This document shows, in pieces, positions 47,684 to 56,797 of a DNA stretch of 64,000 nucleotides; the stretch's first letter is position 1, and each line of letters starts with the position of its first letter. A model generated the notes under the pieces. That model made no database searches, had not been told where the DNA came from, and saw nothing but the letters and a program-made list of their open reading frames with translations. Both the position numbers and the translations under genes were made by a program. Source of the stretch: Nonomuraea harbinensis (GTDB lineage: Bacteria > Actinomycetota > Actinomycetes > Streptosporangiales > Streptosporangiaceae); NCBI RefSeq assembly GCF_019396385.1, contig NZ_JAHKRN010000021.1:1-64000 (forward strand). The letters run 5' to 3'.

Positions 47684-47858
47684 CGCTCCTCCTCGATTGT
47701 GTGTGCGGATTCGATCCCACACCACGGGGCGGGATTCACGCATGGAGGGTTGCCACAACGTTCCCCGCCGAGGAATGTCTCAGATGGATGGCCGAGACGG
47801 ACCGGGAGGAATAGGCGCCTGCGTACGGGAAGAGACTACGTGCGACGAAGGGACGAGG

Positions 47859-48491
47859 ATGACTTCCAGCGGTCTGGGCGGAATCGTCGAGTGGGTCACC
47901 GGTCTCATGGAGACGCTCGGCGCGCCCGGCGCGGGCATCGCGGTCGCGCTGGAGAACCTGTTCCCGCCGATCCCGAGCGAGGTCATCCTGCCGCTGGCCG
48001 GGTTCACGGTGAGCAGGGGCGGGCTGGTGTTCTGGCACGTCCTGCTGTGGACCACGATCGGCTCGGTGGTGGGCGCGCTCGCGCTCTACGCGGTCGGGGC
48101 GCTGCTGGGCAGGCGGCGGGTGCACGCGCTGTACGCGAAGGTGCCGCTGCTCAAGCCGGAGGACGTGGACAAGAGCGAGCAGTGGTTCGCCAGGCACGGT
48201 CGCAAGACGGTGTTCTTCGGGCGGATGGTGCCGCTGTTCAGGAGCCTGATCTCGATCCCGGCCGGCTTCGAGCGGATGCCGCTGCCCACGTTCGTGCTGC
48301 TCACCGCGGTGGGCAGCTTCATCTGGAACACCGCCCTCGTGACCGCCGGCTACTTCCTGGGCCGGCAGTGGCCGATCGTCGAGACGTACGTCGGGATCTT
48401 CACGTACGTGGTGATCGGCCTGGTCGTGCTGGCCGTCGGGGTGTTCGTCTGGAAGCGGCTGTCGGAGCGCCGCGGCGCCCGGCAGAACTGA
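47859..48491 (+). CDS. DedA family membrane protein
   Basis: A 210-residue DedA/SNARE-associated protein: VALENLFPPIPSEVILPLAG (E..PxPSE motif), ALYAVGALLGRRRVHALYAK, WFARHGRKTVFFGRMVPLFR and LISIPAGFERMPLPTFVLLT (F-x-R-x-x-P-x-x-R-x-x-x-P-A-G). DedA proteins act as lipid scramblases/flippases such as undecaprenyl-phosphate recyclers. Divergent from bioY over 175 bp. Confidence 0.93.
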   Translation: MTSSGLGGIVEWVTGLMETLGAPGAGIAVALENLFPPIPSEVILPLAGFTVSRGGLVFWHVLLWTTIGSVVGALALYAVGALLGRRRVHALYAKVPLLKPEDVDKSEQWFARHGRKTVFFGRMVPLFRSLISIPAGFERMPLPTFVLLTAVGSFIWNTALVTAGYFLGRQWPIVETYVGIFTYVVIGLVVLAVGVFVWKRLSERRGARQN

Positions 48492-48497
48492 CGCGGG

Positions 48498-49100
48498 TCA
48501 CGTGAAGTGGGTGACGAACCAGGAGCCGGTCAGGTCGGCGACCTGGTCCAGGGCTCCGGGCTCCTCGAACAGGTGGGTGGCGCCGGGCACGATCTCCAGG
48601 CGGCTCTCGCCGCCCAGCTCCCGCTGGGCCTCCCGGTTCAGTTCGAGCACCTGCTCGTCGTGGCCGCCCACGATGAGCAGCGTCGGCGCCCGTACGGAAG
48701 CGAGACGCGGGCCCGCGAGATCCGGGCGGCCGCCCCGGGAGACGATCGCGGCCACGTCGGCGTCCGGCTCGGCCGCGGCGCTGAGGGCGGCGGCCGCGCC
48801 GGTGCTCGCGCCGAAGTAGCCGAGCGGCAGGTTCGCCGCGGCCGGATGCTCCCGCACCCGCTCCGTCGCCGTCAGCAGCCTGCCTGCCAGCAGTTCGATG
48901 TCGAACACGTTGGCCCGGTCGTACTCCTCCTCCGGCGTCAGCAGGTCGAACAGCAGGGTGCCCAGCCCGGCCTCGTTCAGCGCGGCGGCCACGTACCTGT
49001 TGCGCGGGCTGCGGCCGCTGCTGCCGCTGCCGTGCGCGAACAGCACCACGCCGCGCGCCCCGTCCGGCACCACCAGCTGACCTGAAAGTTCGGCGTCCAT
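48498..49100 (-). CDS. Dienelactone-hydrolase-like alpha/beta hydrolase
   Basis: From ATG 49100 (GGTGAGG site) about 200 residues: VVLFAHGSGSSGRSPRNRYV (oxyanion region), the nucleophile in LGYFGASTGAAAALSAAAEP (G-A-S-T-G), acid in LIVGGHDEQVLELNR and His in VPGATHLFEEPGALDQV. The family, often found next to phosphoribosyltransferases, has unknown substrates. Convergent with the DedA gene (stops 6 nt apart). Confidence 0.88.
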   Translation of the reverse strand: MDAELSGQLVVPDGARGVVLFAHGSGSSGRSPRNRYVAAALNEAGLGTLLFDLLTPEEEYDRANVFDIELLAGRLLTATERVREHPAAANLPLGYFGASTGAAAALSAAAEPDADVAAIVSRGGRPDLAGPRLASVRAPTLLIVGGHDEQVLELNREAQRELGGESRLEIVPGATHLFEEPGALDQVADLTGSWFVTHFT

Positions 49101-49169
49101 CCTCACCACCTCCACTCAAGCAGGGTGTCTACCCAGCTCACGCGGTTGTCTTCCTGCGACGATGCCGGG

Positions 49170-50363
49170 ATGGGGGAGCGATCGAGGCAGGGGCTGCCGC
49201 CGTTCGAGCGGATCTCCAGGCAGAGCAGGCTGATCCTGGAGCGCGCTCGCAGCCTGGGACTGCCCGGATGGCTGCGCGCCGAGCGTGAGCCGCTGCTCCA
49301 GGGGATCAAGCTGACGGCCGCTTGCGTGCTCGCCTGGTGGCTGGTGGCCCGGGTGCTGCAGGACAGGATGCCGGTGCTGGGGGCGATCGGGGTGCTGCTC
49401 ACGTTCTCGGCCACCGCCTACGGCACGGTCGTGCGCGGGGTGCAGCAGGTCGGGGCTGTCACGGTCGGGCTCTTCGGCGCCGGTGGGCTGATCCTCCTGC
49501 TCGGCATCAACGGGATCACGCTCGCCATCCTGGTCGCGGGCGGGCTGGTGGTGACCCGGCTGCTCAACCTGCCCAAGCAGAACGTGCAGATCCCGATCAC
49601 CGCCCTGCTGGTGTTCGCGCTGGGCGCCACGTACAGCCTGGAGCGCCTGGTCGACCTGCTGCTGGGCGCCGTCATCGGCATCCTGGCCAACCTGGTCGTG
49701 CTCCCGCCCCGGTACGTGGAGGAGGCGCGCAGGGAGATGGCCGAGCTGGCCGGTGACCTGTCGTCGCTGTCCGCCGCCATGGGCAAGGGCGTGCGCGGCG
49801 CGTGGGGTGAGGACGAGGCGAGAAGCTGGCTGGAGCGGTCCCGCGAGGTGGACGCCCGCCTGCGGGAGAGCCAGGAGGTGGCCGAGCAGGCCGCCGAGTC
49901 GGTCCGGCTGGTGCCGCTCCGGCGGCGACGGCAGGACGAGCAGCTCGACCAGGTGGCCGAGGCCATGACCTGCCTCGACCACGCGGGCCTGCAACTGCGC
50001 GGCATCGCCAGGTCGCTCACCGACCTGGCGGCCGGGGTGCGCGGGCTACCCGCGGAGGACGTCCACCGGGTGCCCGCGGCGCTCGGCGACGAACTGCTGG
50101 CCATCTCCAAGGCCTTCGCCGCGTTCGGCCGGCTCCAGCTCGGCCGGGGCAGCGTGCGCGACCTCGGCCGGCTGCGGACCGCGCTGCGCGAGAGCGGCGA
50201 GCACCAGGTGCTGGCCGCCGAGCGCGTCCCCGACACCGAGAACGTCCAGCTGTGGTCGTTGCACGGGGCGATGCTGGACCAGTGCGCGACGATCAGGCAC
50301 GAGCTCGACCCGGAGAACGGGCCGCACCAGGCGGCGTTCCCCGCCTGGCTCATCCCCGGCTGA
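49170..50363 (+). CDS. FUSC-type membrane protein
   Basis: From ATG 49170 a 397-residue protein with about six helices in the first half (GIKLTAACVLAWWLVARVLQ, VLGAIGVLLTFSATAYGTVV, VGLFGAGGLILLLGINGITL, ITALLVFALGATYSLERLVD, LLGAVIGILANLVVLPPRYV) and a long cytoplasmic helical tail. This is the aromatic-acid-exporter (FUSC/ArAE) pattern, here a half-length single-unit form. Substrate unknown. Divergent from the hydrolase gene. Confidence 0.85.
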   Translation: MGERSRQGLPPFERISRQSRLILERARSLGLPGWLRAEREPLLQGIKLTAACVLAWWLVARVLQDRMPVLGAIGVLLTFSATAYGTVVRGVQQVGAVTVGLFGAGGLILLLGINGITLAILVAGGLVVTRLLNLPKQNVQIPITALLVFALGATYSLERLVDLLLGAVIGILANLVVLPPRYVEEARREMAELAGDLSSLSAAMGKGVRGAWGEDEARSWLERSREVDARLRESQEVAEQAAESVRLVPLRRRRQDEQLDQVAEAMTCLDHAGLQLRGIARSLTDLAAGVRGLPAEDVHRVPAALGDELLAISKAFAAFGRLQLGRGSVRDLGRLRTALRESGEHQVLAAERVPDTENVQLWSLHGAMLDQCATIRHELDPENGPHQAAFPAWLIPG

Positions 50364-50372
50364 CGGTCCCGG

Positions 50373-50741
50373 TCAGGTCATGACCAGCACGGTGACGAAC
50401 TGCAGCACGTGCCAGGACACGTAGGCGCCCGCCGCGATGAACGCCCACTCCTTGGCCCTGGAGACGCGGGTGACGCGGCGCAGCACCTCGACCGGCTCCC
50501 GCCGCGCCCGCGCGGACCTGGCCAGGAAGTACGCCGACGTGAACCAGGCCGCGCCCGACACCGCCAGCAGCCCTGCCGACAGCAGGAACAGCAGCTCCGG
50601 CTCGGGCATCGCGTCGCCCGGGGCGAGCTGGCGGGTCCACGCGGCCGGTACCAGGGTGAGGACCAGGACGGTGATCCGCCTGTCCCCGCGCGCCTGTCGC
50701 CTCAACCACCGCAGGTCTCGACGCAGATGGTTCTTGAGCAT
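50373..50741 (-). CDS. Small membrane protein
   Basis: About 122 residues from ATG 50741, which has an almost ideal ribosome site GGAGGTGATC 8 nt upstream. A basic N-terminus (KNHLRRDLRWLRRQARGDRR) is followed by three helices (ITVLVLTLVPAAW, LLFLLSAGLLAVSGAAWF, EWAFIAAGAYVSWHVLQFV). No family recognised. Its stop is 9 nt from that of the convergent FUSC gene. Confidence 0.65.
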   Translation of the reverse strand: MLKNHLRRDLRWLRRQARGDRRITVLVLTLVPAAWTRQLAPGDAMPEPELLFLLSAGLLAVSGAAWFTSAYFLARSARARREPVEVLRRVTRVSRAKEWAFIAAGAYVSWHVLQFVTVLVMT

Positions 50742-50826
50742 CCGGATCACCTCCGCTGTCCGTGGCCGGTGAGACCAGTTGAACGCCGGTGACCTGATCA
50801 GATCTGCGACCTCCCCCGGGCGGAAT

Positions 50827-53800
50827 TCACGACATTCGTCGGAGTTCCTGGGCGGCCTTTCGCGCCTCGACCACGTCGCCCACCTCGTCGAGGGTGCGCA
50901 CCGCCTCTCCCAGATGGGCCACGGCGGCCGCGACGTCGCCCCGCCGCCACGCGATCAGGCCGAGCGCCCGCAGCGCGCAGCCCAGGTCGCGGCGGGTGCC
51001 GCAGGCGTGGTGGACCTCCCTGGCCCGCGCCGCGTGCACGTACGCCTCCTCGGGCCGGTTCAGGTCGAGCAGGATCATGGCGAGCGTGGTGAGCGCCGCG
51101 CCCCAGCGGTCGCGCGTACCGGTCTCGTCCAGCAGCTCGACGGTCTGGCGCGCGTACGCCAGCGCGGAGGACGGGCGGCCCGCGGTGTGCAGCGCCAGCG
51201 CGATCGACAGCAGCGCGCTGGCCTTGTCGTCGCGCATCTCCTCCCTGATCTCCAGCGACCGCCTGGCCGCGCGGAGCGCGTCCTGGTGCCGGCCGAGCGA
51301 CAGGTACGTGTTCGCGAGCGTCTCCTGGACGTCGGCCTCGGCTCTACGACCGCCGGCGGCCTGCACGATGTCCAGCGCCTCCAGCGCGTACACGAACGCC
51401 ACCTGCGACTGGCCCTGCCTGCGCCGCACCCGGGCCAGCCGGTTCAGCATGCGCGCCTCCATGGGCAGGTCGCGGATCACCCGGCTGATGGCCAGCGCCT
51501 GCGTGAGGTACTCGTCGGCGCGCAGGTAGTCGGCCAGCCGCCAGTGCACCAGCCCGATGTCGCCGAGCGTCTCGGCCTTGCCCTGCTCGTGGTGGAGCTC
51601 GACCTGTACGGCCAGCGCCTGCTCGAAGTGGGCCAGCGCCTCGTCGTACCGGGAGCCGTTGCGCGCGATGCGGCCCAGCGCGCACAGCGCCCGGCCCGAG
51701 CCGTGCTGGTCGCCGGTGGCGGTGTAGCCGGCCAGCGCCCGCTCGGCGTCGCGCCGGGCGTCGTGCGGCAGCCGCAGTGTGTCGTACACCTCGGCCAGGC
51801 AGAGCAGCGTCTCGGCCTCGGCGTGCTCGTCGCTCAGCTCGTGGCAGATCGACAGCGCCTCCAGCCCTTCCGACAGCGCGGCGTTCGGCTCGCCGAGGCT
51901 CTGCTGCACCCGGGCCAGCATGATCAGGCTCTGCGCGGTGCCGCGCCGGTCGCCCAGCTCCTCCCGTACCTCCAGCGCCTGGCCGGCGTGGTGGAGCGCC
52001 GGCTCGTGGCGTCCCTGGGACAGGTGGAGGCGGGACAGCGCGTGCAGGCTGTCGGCCACCCCGGCCAGGTCGCCGATCTCCTGGTAGCCGCAGAGCGCCT
52101 CGTCCGCCGCCTTCAGCGCGTCCTCCAGGTTGCCCGCGATGCCGTGCACCTCGGCCAGGTCGATGAGCGCGCGGGCGCGGCCCTCCCGGTCGCCGAGCGT
52201 GGCGAAGTCGGCCAGCGCCTCGCCGATGTAGCGGGCCGCCCGGGTGGACGGGCCGATGTCGCGGTGGATCGAGCCCAGATGGCTGCGCATCAGCGCGACG
52301 GCCCGCCGGTTGCCGATCCGCTGCGCGCACTCCAGCCCCGCCTGCTGGATCTCCAGGTTGTTCTCGTAGTACCGCAGCCGCCTGAACGGCTCGAACACGG
52401 CGTGCGCGAGCTGCCAGGCGATCCCGTACGCGCCGCTCTCCTCGGCGGTGCGCACCACCGACACCAGGGCACGCCGTTCGGCCTCGAACCACTCGCCCGG
52501 CGTGCCCGGCTCCGTGGCGGTCATCAGGTAGTGGTCGAGCAGCCGTACCCTGGCCTCCCGCACGCCCGCCTCGGCGTGCCTGCCCAGCTCCCTGGCCAGC
52601 CGCTTGACCAGGTCGTGCACCCGGTAGCGGGAGCCGGGCAGCGGCTCGACCAGATACGCCCGGTGCAGCCCGGCCAGTGACGCCAGCGCCTCCGGCACCG
52701 GCACGCCGAGCGCCGCGGCCAGCACCTCGGGCGTGAAAGGGCCGCCGGGCAGCAGCCCGATGTGCCGGAAGGCGCGCCGCTGGGCCGGGCCGAGCGACTC
52801 GTACGCCAGATCCAGCGCCGACCCGAAAGCCTGCTCCGGGTCGCCGGGGAACCGCTGCTGCCGCTCCGGGCGGCGCAGCTCCCGCACCCGGGAGGCGACG
52901 CTCAGCTCCGGGTTCTCGGCGAGCTTGGCGGCCGAGATGCGCAGCGCGAACGGATGGTACGAGCACACCCGCGCCAGCTCGGCCAGCCCGTCGCGGTCGG
53001 CCGCCCGCGGCGAGTCCTCACCCAGCAGCCCGACCAGCAGCGCCACCGCGTTGCCCGGGTCGAGCACGTGCAGGTCCATCAGGTCCGCCTGGCCGGTGGC
53101 GCGCAGCGGCGCCATCCTGGTCCGGCTGGTCACCAGCACCACGCAGTCCTTGCCACCGGGCAGCAGCGTGCGCACCTGGGCCGGGTCGGCGGCGTTGTCC
53201 AGGATGAGCAGCAGCCTGCGCCCGGCGATCCGGCTGCGGTAGAGCAGCATCAGCTCGGCCTCGTCGGCGGCCGGCATGTGCTCGCCGACTCCGAGCGACC
53301 GCAGGATCTGGCCGAGCGCCTCCGCCGTGGTCATCGGGGGCTGGGCGGGCGACTGGCCGCGCAGGTCGATGACGATCTGCCCGTCGGGGAACCGGCCGGC
53401 GTGCAGGTGCGCCCAGTGGGTGACCAGCGCCGTCTTGCCGACGCCCGGCAGGCCCTGGATCACCATCGTGTTCGTCCTGCGGGTCCGCTCCAGCCATTCG
53501 GTGAGCAGGTCCAGGCTCTGCTGCCGCCCGGTGAAGTCGGGCACGTCCGCGGGGAGCTGCGCGGGATGGGGCACCTCGGCGGCGGGCAGCGGCTCGGCCG
53601 GCGCGCCCGGCCCGGTGAGGAACGGGGTGATCCGGCCCTCCCACGGCACGGCCAGATGCTCCCAGTCGCCGGCCAGCGTCCGCATCGCGGCCGGGTCGGC
53701 GACGCGTAACCGGCGGTAGCCGGGACGCACCAGCCAGCCGCGCCGCACCCACTGGGCGAGTGTCCGCTGCACCACGTCGGGCACGCTGCCGACCAGGTCG

Positions 53801-54288
53801 GCCAGCGTCTCCATGGACAGCGGCGGGGCCGACTCGGAGGCCAGCCCGTAGCGGGCGTCCAGGTTGAGCAGCCACACGGCCAGCCGGGTCGCCACCGGGG
53901 CCCTGGCCAGCGCCTCGTGCCTGCGCGCCGCCACGTTCCTGGCGAACAGCTCCTGCACCAGCGCGGTCGCCACGGCCGTGCTGGACGCGGCGTGCTCCCG
54001 CAGCCGCCGCATGTCGATCGGCCAGGCGCGCACCTCGGTCAGCGCGTCGACCTTCACCCGCTCCCCGGGGTGCCAGAACGCCGGCTCGCCCACCAGGTCG
54101 CCGCCGGAACGCAGGTCGTGCACGATCTCGCGGTCGCCGCCGGGGAGGTACTCCATGGCGTAGCCGTGCTCGATCAGATAGACGCGGCCGGTGGGCCGCA
54201 GCGGGGAGCAGAGCCATTCACCGCGCCGGTAGACCCGGGCGCGGGCGTTCTCGTCGACGAGGGATCGGAACACGTTCACCGGCACCAC
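50827..54288 (-). CDS. Giant regulator: Crp-like sensor/HTH + NB-ARC ATPase + TPR
   Basis: A 1,153-residue protein. Residues ~10-120 form a cyclic-nucleotide-binding-type barrel (RRGEWLCSPLRPTGRVYLIE, DLRSGGDLVGEPAFWHPGER); ~130-200 a Crp-type HTH (PPLSMETLADLVGSVPDVVQ, RTLAQWVRRGWLV). Then an NB-ARC STAND ATPase: Walker A IQGLPGVGKTALVTHW (~277-292), Walker B LLLILDNAADPAQ (~359-371), sensor VVLVTSRTRMAPL (~383-395). From ~600 a dozen or so TPR units run to the end. AfsR-type regulators have a SARP DNA-binding domain in front of the same NB-ARC/TPR body; here a Crp-like module has taken that place. Single gene, no partner visible. Confidence 0.9.
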   Translation of the reverse strand: MVPVNVFRSLVDENARARVYRRGEWLCSPLRPTGRVYLIEHGYAMEYLPGGDREIVHDLRSGGDLVGEPAFWHPGERVKVDALTEVRAWPIDMRRLREHAASSTAVATALVQELFARNVAARRHEALARAPVATRLAVWLLNLDARYGLASESAPPLSMETLADLVGSVPDVVQRTLAQWVRRGWLVRPGYRRLRVADPAAMRTLAGDWEHLAVPWEGRITPFLTGPGAPAEPLPAAEVPHPAQLPADVPDFTGRQQSLDLLTEWLERTRRTNTMVIQGLPGVGKTALVTHWAHLHAGRFPDGQIVIDLRGQSPAQPPMTTAEALGQILRSLGVGEHMPAADEAELMLLYRSRIAGRRLLLILDNAADPAQVRTLLPGGKDCVVLVTSRTRMAPLRATGQADLMDLHVLDPGNAVALLVGLLGEDSPRAADRDGLAELARVCSYHPFALRISAAKLAENPELSVASRVRELRRPERQQRFPGDPEQAFGSALDLAYESLGPAQRRAFRHIGLLPGGPFTPEVLAAALGVPVPEALASLAGLHRAYLVEPLPGSRYRVHDLVKRLARELGRHAEAGVREARVRLLDHYLMTATEPGTPGEWFEAERRALVSVVRTAEESGAYGIAWQLAHAVFEPFRRLRYYENNLEIQQAGLECAQRIGNRRAVALMRSHLGSIHRDIGPSTRAARYIGEALADFATLGDREGRARALIDLAEVHGIAGNLEDALKAADEALCGYQEIGDLAGVADSLHALSRLHLSQGRHEPALHHAGQALEVREELGDRRGTAQSLIMLARVQQSLGEPNAALSEGLEALSICHELSDEHAEAETLLCLAEVYDTLRLPHDARRDAERALAGYTATGDQHGSGRALCALGRIARNGSRYDEALAHFEQALAVQVELHHEQGKAETLGDIGLVHWRLADYLRADEYLTQALAISRVIRDLPMEARMLNRLARVRRRQGQSQVAFVYALEALDIVQAAGGRRAEADVQETLANTYLSLGRHQDALRAARRSLEIREEMRDDKASALLSIALALHTAGRPSSALAYARQTVELLDETGTRDRWGAALTTLAMILLDLNRPEEAYVHAARAREVHHACGTRRDLGCALRALGLIAWRRGDVAAAVAHLGEAVRTLDEVGDVVEARKAAQELRRMS

Positions 54289-54396
54289 CCATCTCGGGAC
54301 GGCGGTGTCCGCGGCATGACAGCACGACCCAGGTCGGGGCAGACCTGTCAGGACAGTCCAACCCGGGGAAAGGGCCCTGTCAACCGGAGGGGGCGA
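54289..54396. other. Short intergenic, nothing recognised
   Basis: GC-rich leader between the STAND regulator and the 3' end of glnR; no clear site. Confidence 0.35.
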
Positions 54397-55089
54397 TCAG
54401 ACGGTCGCGGTGTCGGCCCGGTCGGGGACGAAGCGGTAGCCGACGTTGCGGACCGTGCCGATGAGCGACTCGTACTCGGTGCCGAGCTTGGCCCGCAGCC
54501 GCCGCACGTGCACGTCGACGGTCCTGGTGCCGCCGAAGTAGTCGTAGCCCCAGACCTCCTGCAGCAGCTGGGCGCGGGTGAACACCCGGCCGGGGTGCTG
54601 CGCGAGGTACTTCAGCAGCTCGAACTCCTTGAACGTCAGGTCGAGCACCCTGCCCCGCAGCCGCGCGGTGTAGGTGGCCTCGTCGATGGACAGGTCGCCG
54701 CTGCGGATCTCGTCGGGCACGTCCTCGCCGGAAGCCTGGGAGATGCGGCCGATGGCCATGCGCAGCCGCGCCTCCACCTCCGCCGGGCCCGCCTTGTCGA
54801 GCAGGACGTCGTCGACTCCCCACTCCGCCGTCATCGCGGCCAGCCCGCCCTCGGTGACGATCACCATCAGGGGGCAGTCGACGCCGGTGGTGCGGATCAG
54901 CCGGCACAGGCTCTTGGCCTGCACGAGCTCTTTGCGCGCGTCGACGATCACGGCGTCCGACGGAGGCGCGTCGAGGAGGGCGGACGCCTCCGCGGGGGCC
55001 ACGCGGACCGAGTGGAGGAGCAGCCCCAGAGCCGGGAGCACCTCCGCGGACGGCTCGAGCGCGTTGGTGAGCAGAAGCAGGTTGCTCAT
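54397..55089 (-). CDS. glnR: Nitrogen regulator GlnR (OmpR-type)
   Basis: From ATG 55089 230 residues. The atypical receiver (SNLLLLTNALEPSAEVLPAL, SDAVIVDARKELVQAKSLCR, VIVTEGGLAAMTAEWGVDDV) and the winged helix (LTFKEFELLKYLAQHPGRVF, TRAQLLQEVWGYDYFGGTRT, VDVHVRRLRAKLGTEYESLI) match GlnR of Streptomyces over their length. GlnR is the global activator/repressor of nitrogen genes in actinomycetes and works as a dimer without a partner kinase. The neighbouring block is the conserved chromosomal setting. Confidence 0.95.
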   Translation of the reverse strand: MSNLLLLTNALEPSAEVLPALGLLLHSVRVAPAEASALLDAPPSDAVIVDARKELVQAKSLCRLIRTTGVDCPLMVIVTEGGLAAMTAEWGVDDVLLDKAGPAEVEARLRMAIGRISQASGEDVPDEIRSGDLSIDEATYTARLRGRVLDLTFKEFELLKYLAQHPGRVFTRAQLLQEVWGYDYFGGTRTVDVHVRRLRAKLGTEYESLIGTVRNVGYRFVPDRADTATV

Positions 55090-55264
55090 GGCGGCCTCCT
55101 CGAACAAGTAAGGACCCGGGGGCTACGTCGCCCGAGTCCTGTAGGCGAGGATATCCCAGGAGCAAGTCGCGTCCATTGAGCGTCCGGCAGGTGAACGACG
55201 CATCGCATGAAACAACCAGGTAAACAGGAACGCACAATGGTGGAGAAGGATCGGTGAGACAGCC

Positions 55265-55516
55265 ATGGCCTCGGGAAAAGTGCGTTATTGGGCGGCGGCG
55301 AAGGCGGCGGCAGGTGTGGCCGAAGAGGAGTTCGAGGCGGTCACACTGGGCGAACTCATGACGAAAATCACAGCAGATCGCGCCGAACTCGCCCGTGTGG
55401 TCAGGAGATCGTCATTTCTGATCGACGGTTCGCCCGTCGGTAAAAGACCTCATGGCGAGGTCGAACTCTCCGACGGCGTGACCGTGGAGGTGCTGCCGCC
55501 GTTCGCCGGCGGGTGA
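55265..55516 (+). CDS. MoaD/ThiS-like sulfur-carrier protein
   Basis: An 83-residue ubiquitin-fold protein: KVRYWAAAKAAAGVAEEEFE, TLGELMTKITADRAELARVV, SDGVTVEVLPPFAGG. The C-terminal Gly-Gly is the site that becomes the thiocarboxylate in MoaD/ThiS. No adenylating partner is adjacent, though a rhodanese-type sulfurtransferase follows 3 kb downstream in the same block. Which cofactor it serves cannot be told from here. Confidence 0.88.
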   Translation: MASGKVRYWAAAKAAAGVAEEEFEAVTLGELMTKITADRAELARVVRRSSFLIDGSPVGKRPHGEVELSDGVTVEVLPPFAGG

Positions 55517-55581
55517 TCCGCCCGTCTCGCGGGGAATGGAGCCGATAAGCTTCTTGACCCCCGCCCGAGACAGGGAGTGCG

Positions 55582-56247
55582 ATGCGCAAGCTGCTCGTTT
55601 TCCTGATCCTGCTGATCATCCTCCTCGCCGTGCTCGACCGGGTGGCGGTCGCGGGCGTGCAGCGCGACCTCGCCAACAGGATCGCCGCCGCCTCCGACGT
55701 GCGGGGCACCCCGGAGGTGGAGATCACCGGCATCCCCTTCCTGACCCAGGCGATCTCCGGCCACTACCAGGAGGTCCGCTTCGACCTCGGCACCCTGCGT
55801 TACGGCGGGGTGCCGATCGAGGGTCTCAAGGGAGCCGCGTACGACGTGACCGCGCCGCTCGCCGACCTCCTCCAGAACCGCGCCGACATCCGGGCCGGGC
55901 GGGTCGCCGTCACCGGCACGCTGACGGACGCGACCATCGACAGGTTCGCTCCGCAGGGCGTGAAGGTCAGCGGCAAGGGCGACCGGTTCGTCGCCTCGGG
56001 CGAGCTGGCGGTGGGCGCGCAGAAGGTGAAGTTCACCGCGGAGATGAAGGTCGAGATGACCGAGGAGGGCATCCGGCTGCAGGCGGAGAAGATCGAGGGG
56101 GTGCCCGCCCAGCTCGCCCGGTTCGTGACCTACACGATCCCGTTCCAGGGGAAGCTGCCCTTCGACGTGAAGGTGACCGAGGTCAAGAGCGTGTCCGGAG
56201 GTCTGCGGATCTCCGCCGAAGCGTCTGACGTGCCGCTCCGTGGATGA
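55582..56247 (+). CDS. LmeA-like phospholipid-binding protein (DUF2993)
   Basis: A 221-residue exported or membrane-anchored protein: N-terminal hydrophobic segment KLLVFLILLIILLAVLDRVA and a DUF2993 body (DLANRIAAASDVRGTPEVEI, TGIPFLTQAISGHYQEVRFD, GVPAQLARFVTYTIPFQGKL). In mycobacteria LmeA supports mannan elongation in the periplasm by binding phospholipid. Its last 8 nt overlap the next gene's GTG start. Confidence 0.88.
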   Translation: MRKLLVFLILLIILLAVLDRVAVAGVQRDLANRIAAASDVRGTPEVEITGIPFLTQAISGHYQEVRFDLGTLRYGGVPIEGLKGAAYDVTAPLADLLQNRADIRAGRVAVTGTLTDATIDRFAPQGVKVSGKGDRFVASGELAVGAQKVKFTAEMKVEMTEEGIRLQAEKIEGVPAQLARFVTYTIPFQGKLPFDVKVTEVKSVSGGLRISAEASDVPLRG

Positions 56248-56797
56248 GCGTGAACCGTCCCGCCCTCTCGTACGTGATGAGGGGGTGAGCTCAGCTGGCA
56301 CCGCCGACGAGGAACTCGTGAGGACCCTGTTCGACGAGCACGCCGGGCCACTGTACGGATACGTGCTGCGACTGACGGGCGACTCGGGACGGGCGGAGGA
56401 CGTGGTGCAGGAGACGCTGCTGCGGGCGTGGCGGCATCCCGGCGCACTCGAGGGCCGCCCGATCCGCGCCTGGCTGTTCACCGTGGCCCGCAACCTCGTC
56501 GTCGACCAGCACCGCGCCCGCCGGGCGCGGCCCCCCGAGACGGGCGACGAGGCGCTGGCGGTGCTGCCGGCCGACGACGAGCTGGAGCGCGCGGTCGAGT
56601 CGTGGGCCGTGGCCGAGGCGTTAGCCGCGCTGCGGCCCGAGCACCGCGAGGTGCTCATGGAGGTCTACTACCGGGGGCGATCGGTGAAGGAGGCGTCGGC
56701 GAAGCTGGGCATCCCGGCGGGCACGGTCAAGTCGCGCACCTACTACGCGCTGCGGGCGCTCAAGCTCGCGCTGGAAGAGCGGGGGCTGGCGCCATGA
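56240..56797 (+). CDS. ECF RNA polymerase sigma factor
   Basis: About 185 residues if the GTG at 56240 is used, about 170 from GTG 56286. Region 2: ELVRTLFDEHAGPLYGYVLR, EDVVQETLLRAWRHPGALEG, IRAWLFTVARNLVVDQHRAR; region 4: LAALRPEHREVLMEVYYRGR, SVKEASAKLGIPAGTVKSRT. It is followed, with an ATGA overlap, by a zinc-type anti-sigma gene, so the pair is co-translated. This is the SigL/SigK-like ECF arrangement; signal unknown. Confidence 0.92.
   Translation: MDEREPSRPLVRDEGVSSAGTADEELVRTLFDEHAGPLYGYVLRLTGDSGRAEDVVQETLLRAWRHPGALEGRPIRAWLFTVARNLVVDQHRARRARPPETGDEALAVLPADDELERAVESWAVAEALAALRPEHREVLMEVYYRGRSVKEASAKLGIPAGTVKSRTYYALRALKLALEERGLAP

Noticed and set aside
47684..47858. BirA- or BioQ-type operator before bioY
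   Set aside because: A TGTGTG..CCACAC pair is present near 47697-47725 but the spacing and half-sites do not match any operator I know well enough to claim.
50779..52680. A 633-codon plus-strand open frame
   Set aside because: Antisense to the TPR part of the giant regulator; the apparent repeats reflect the TPRs on the other strand.
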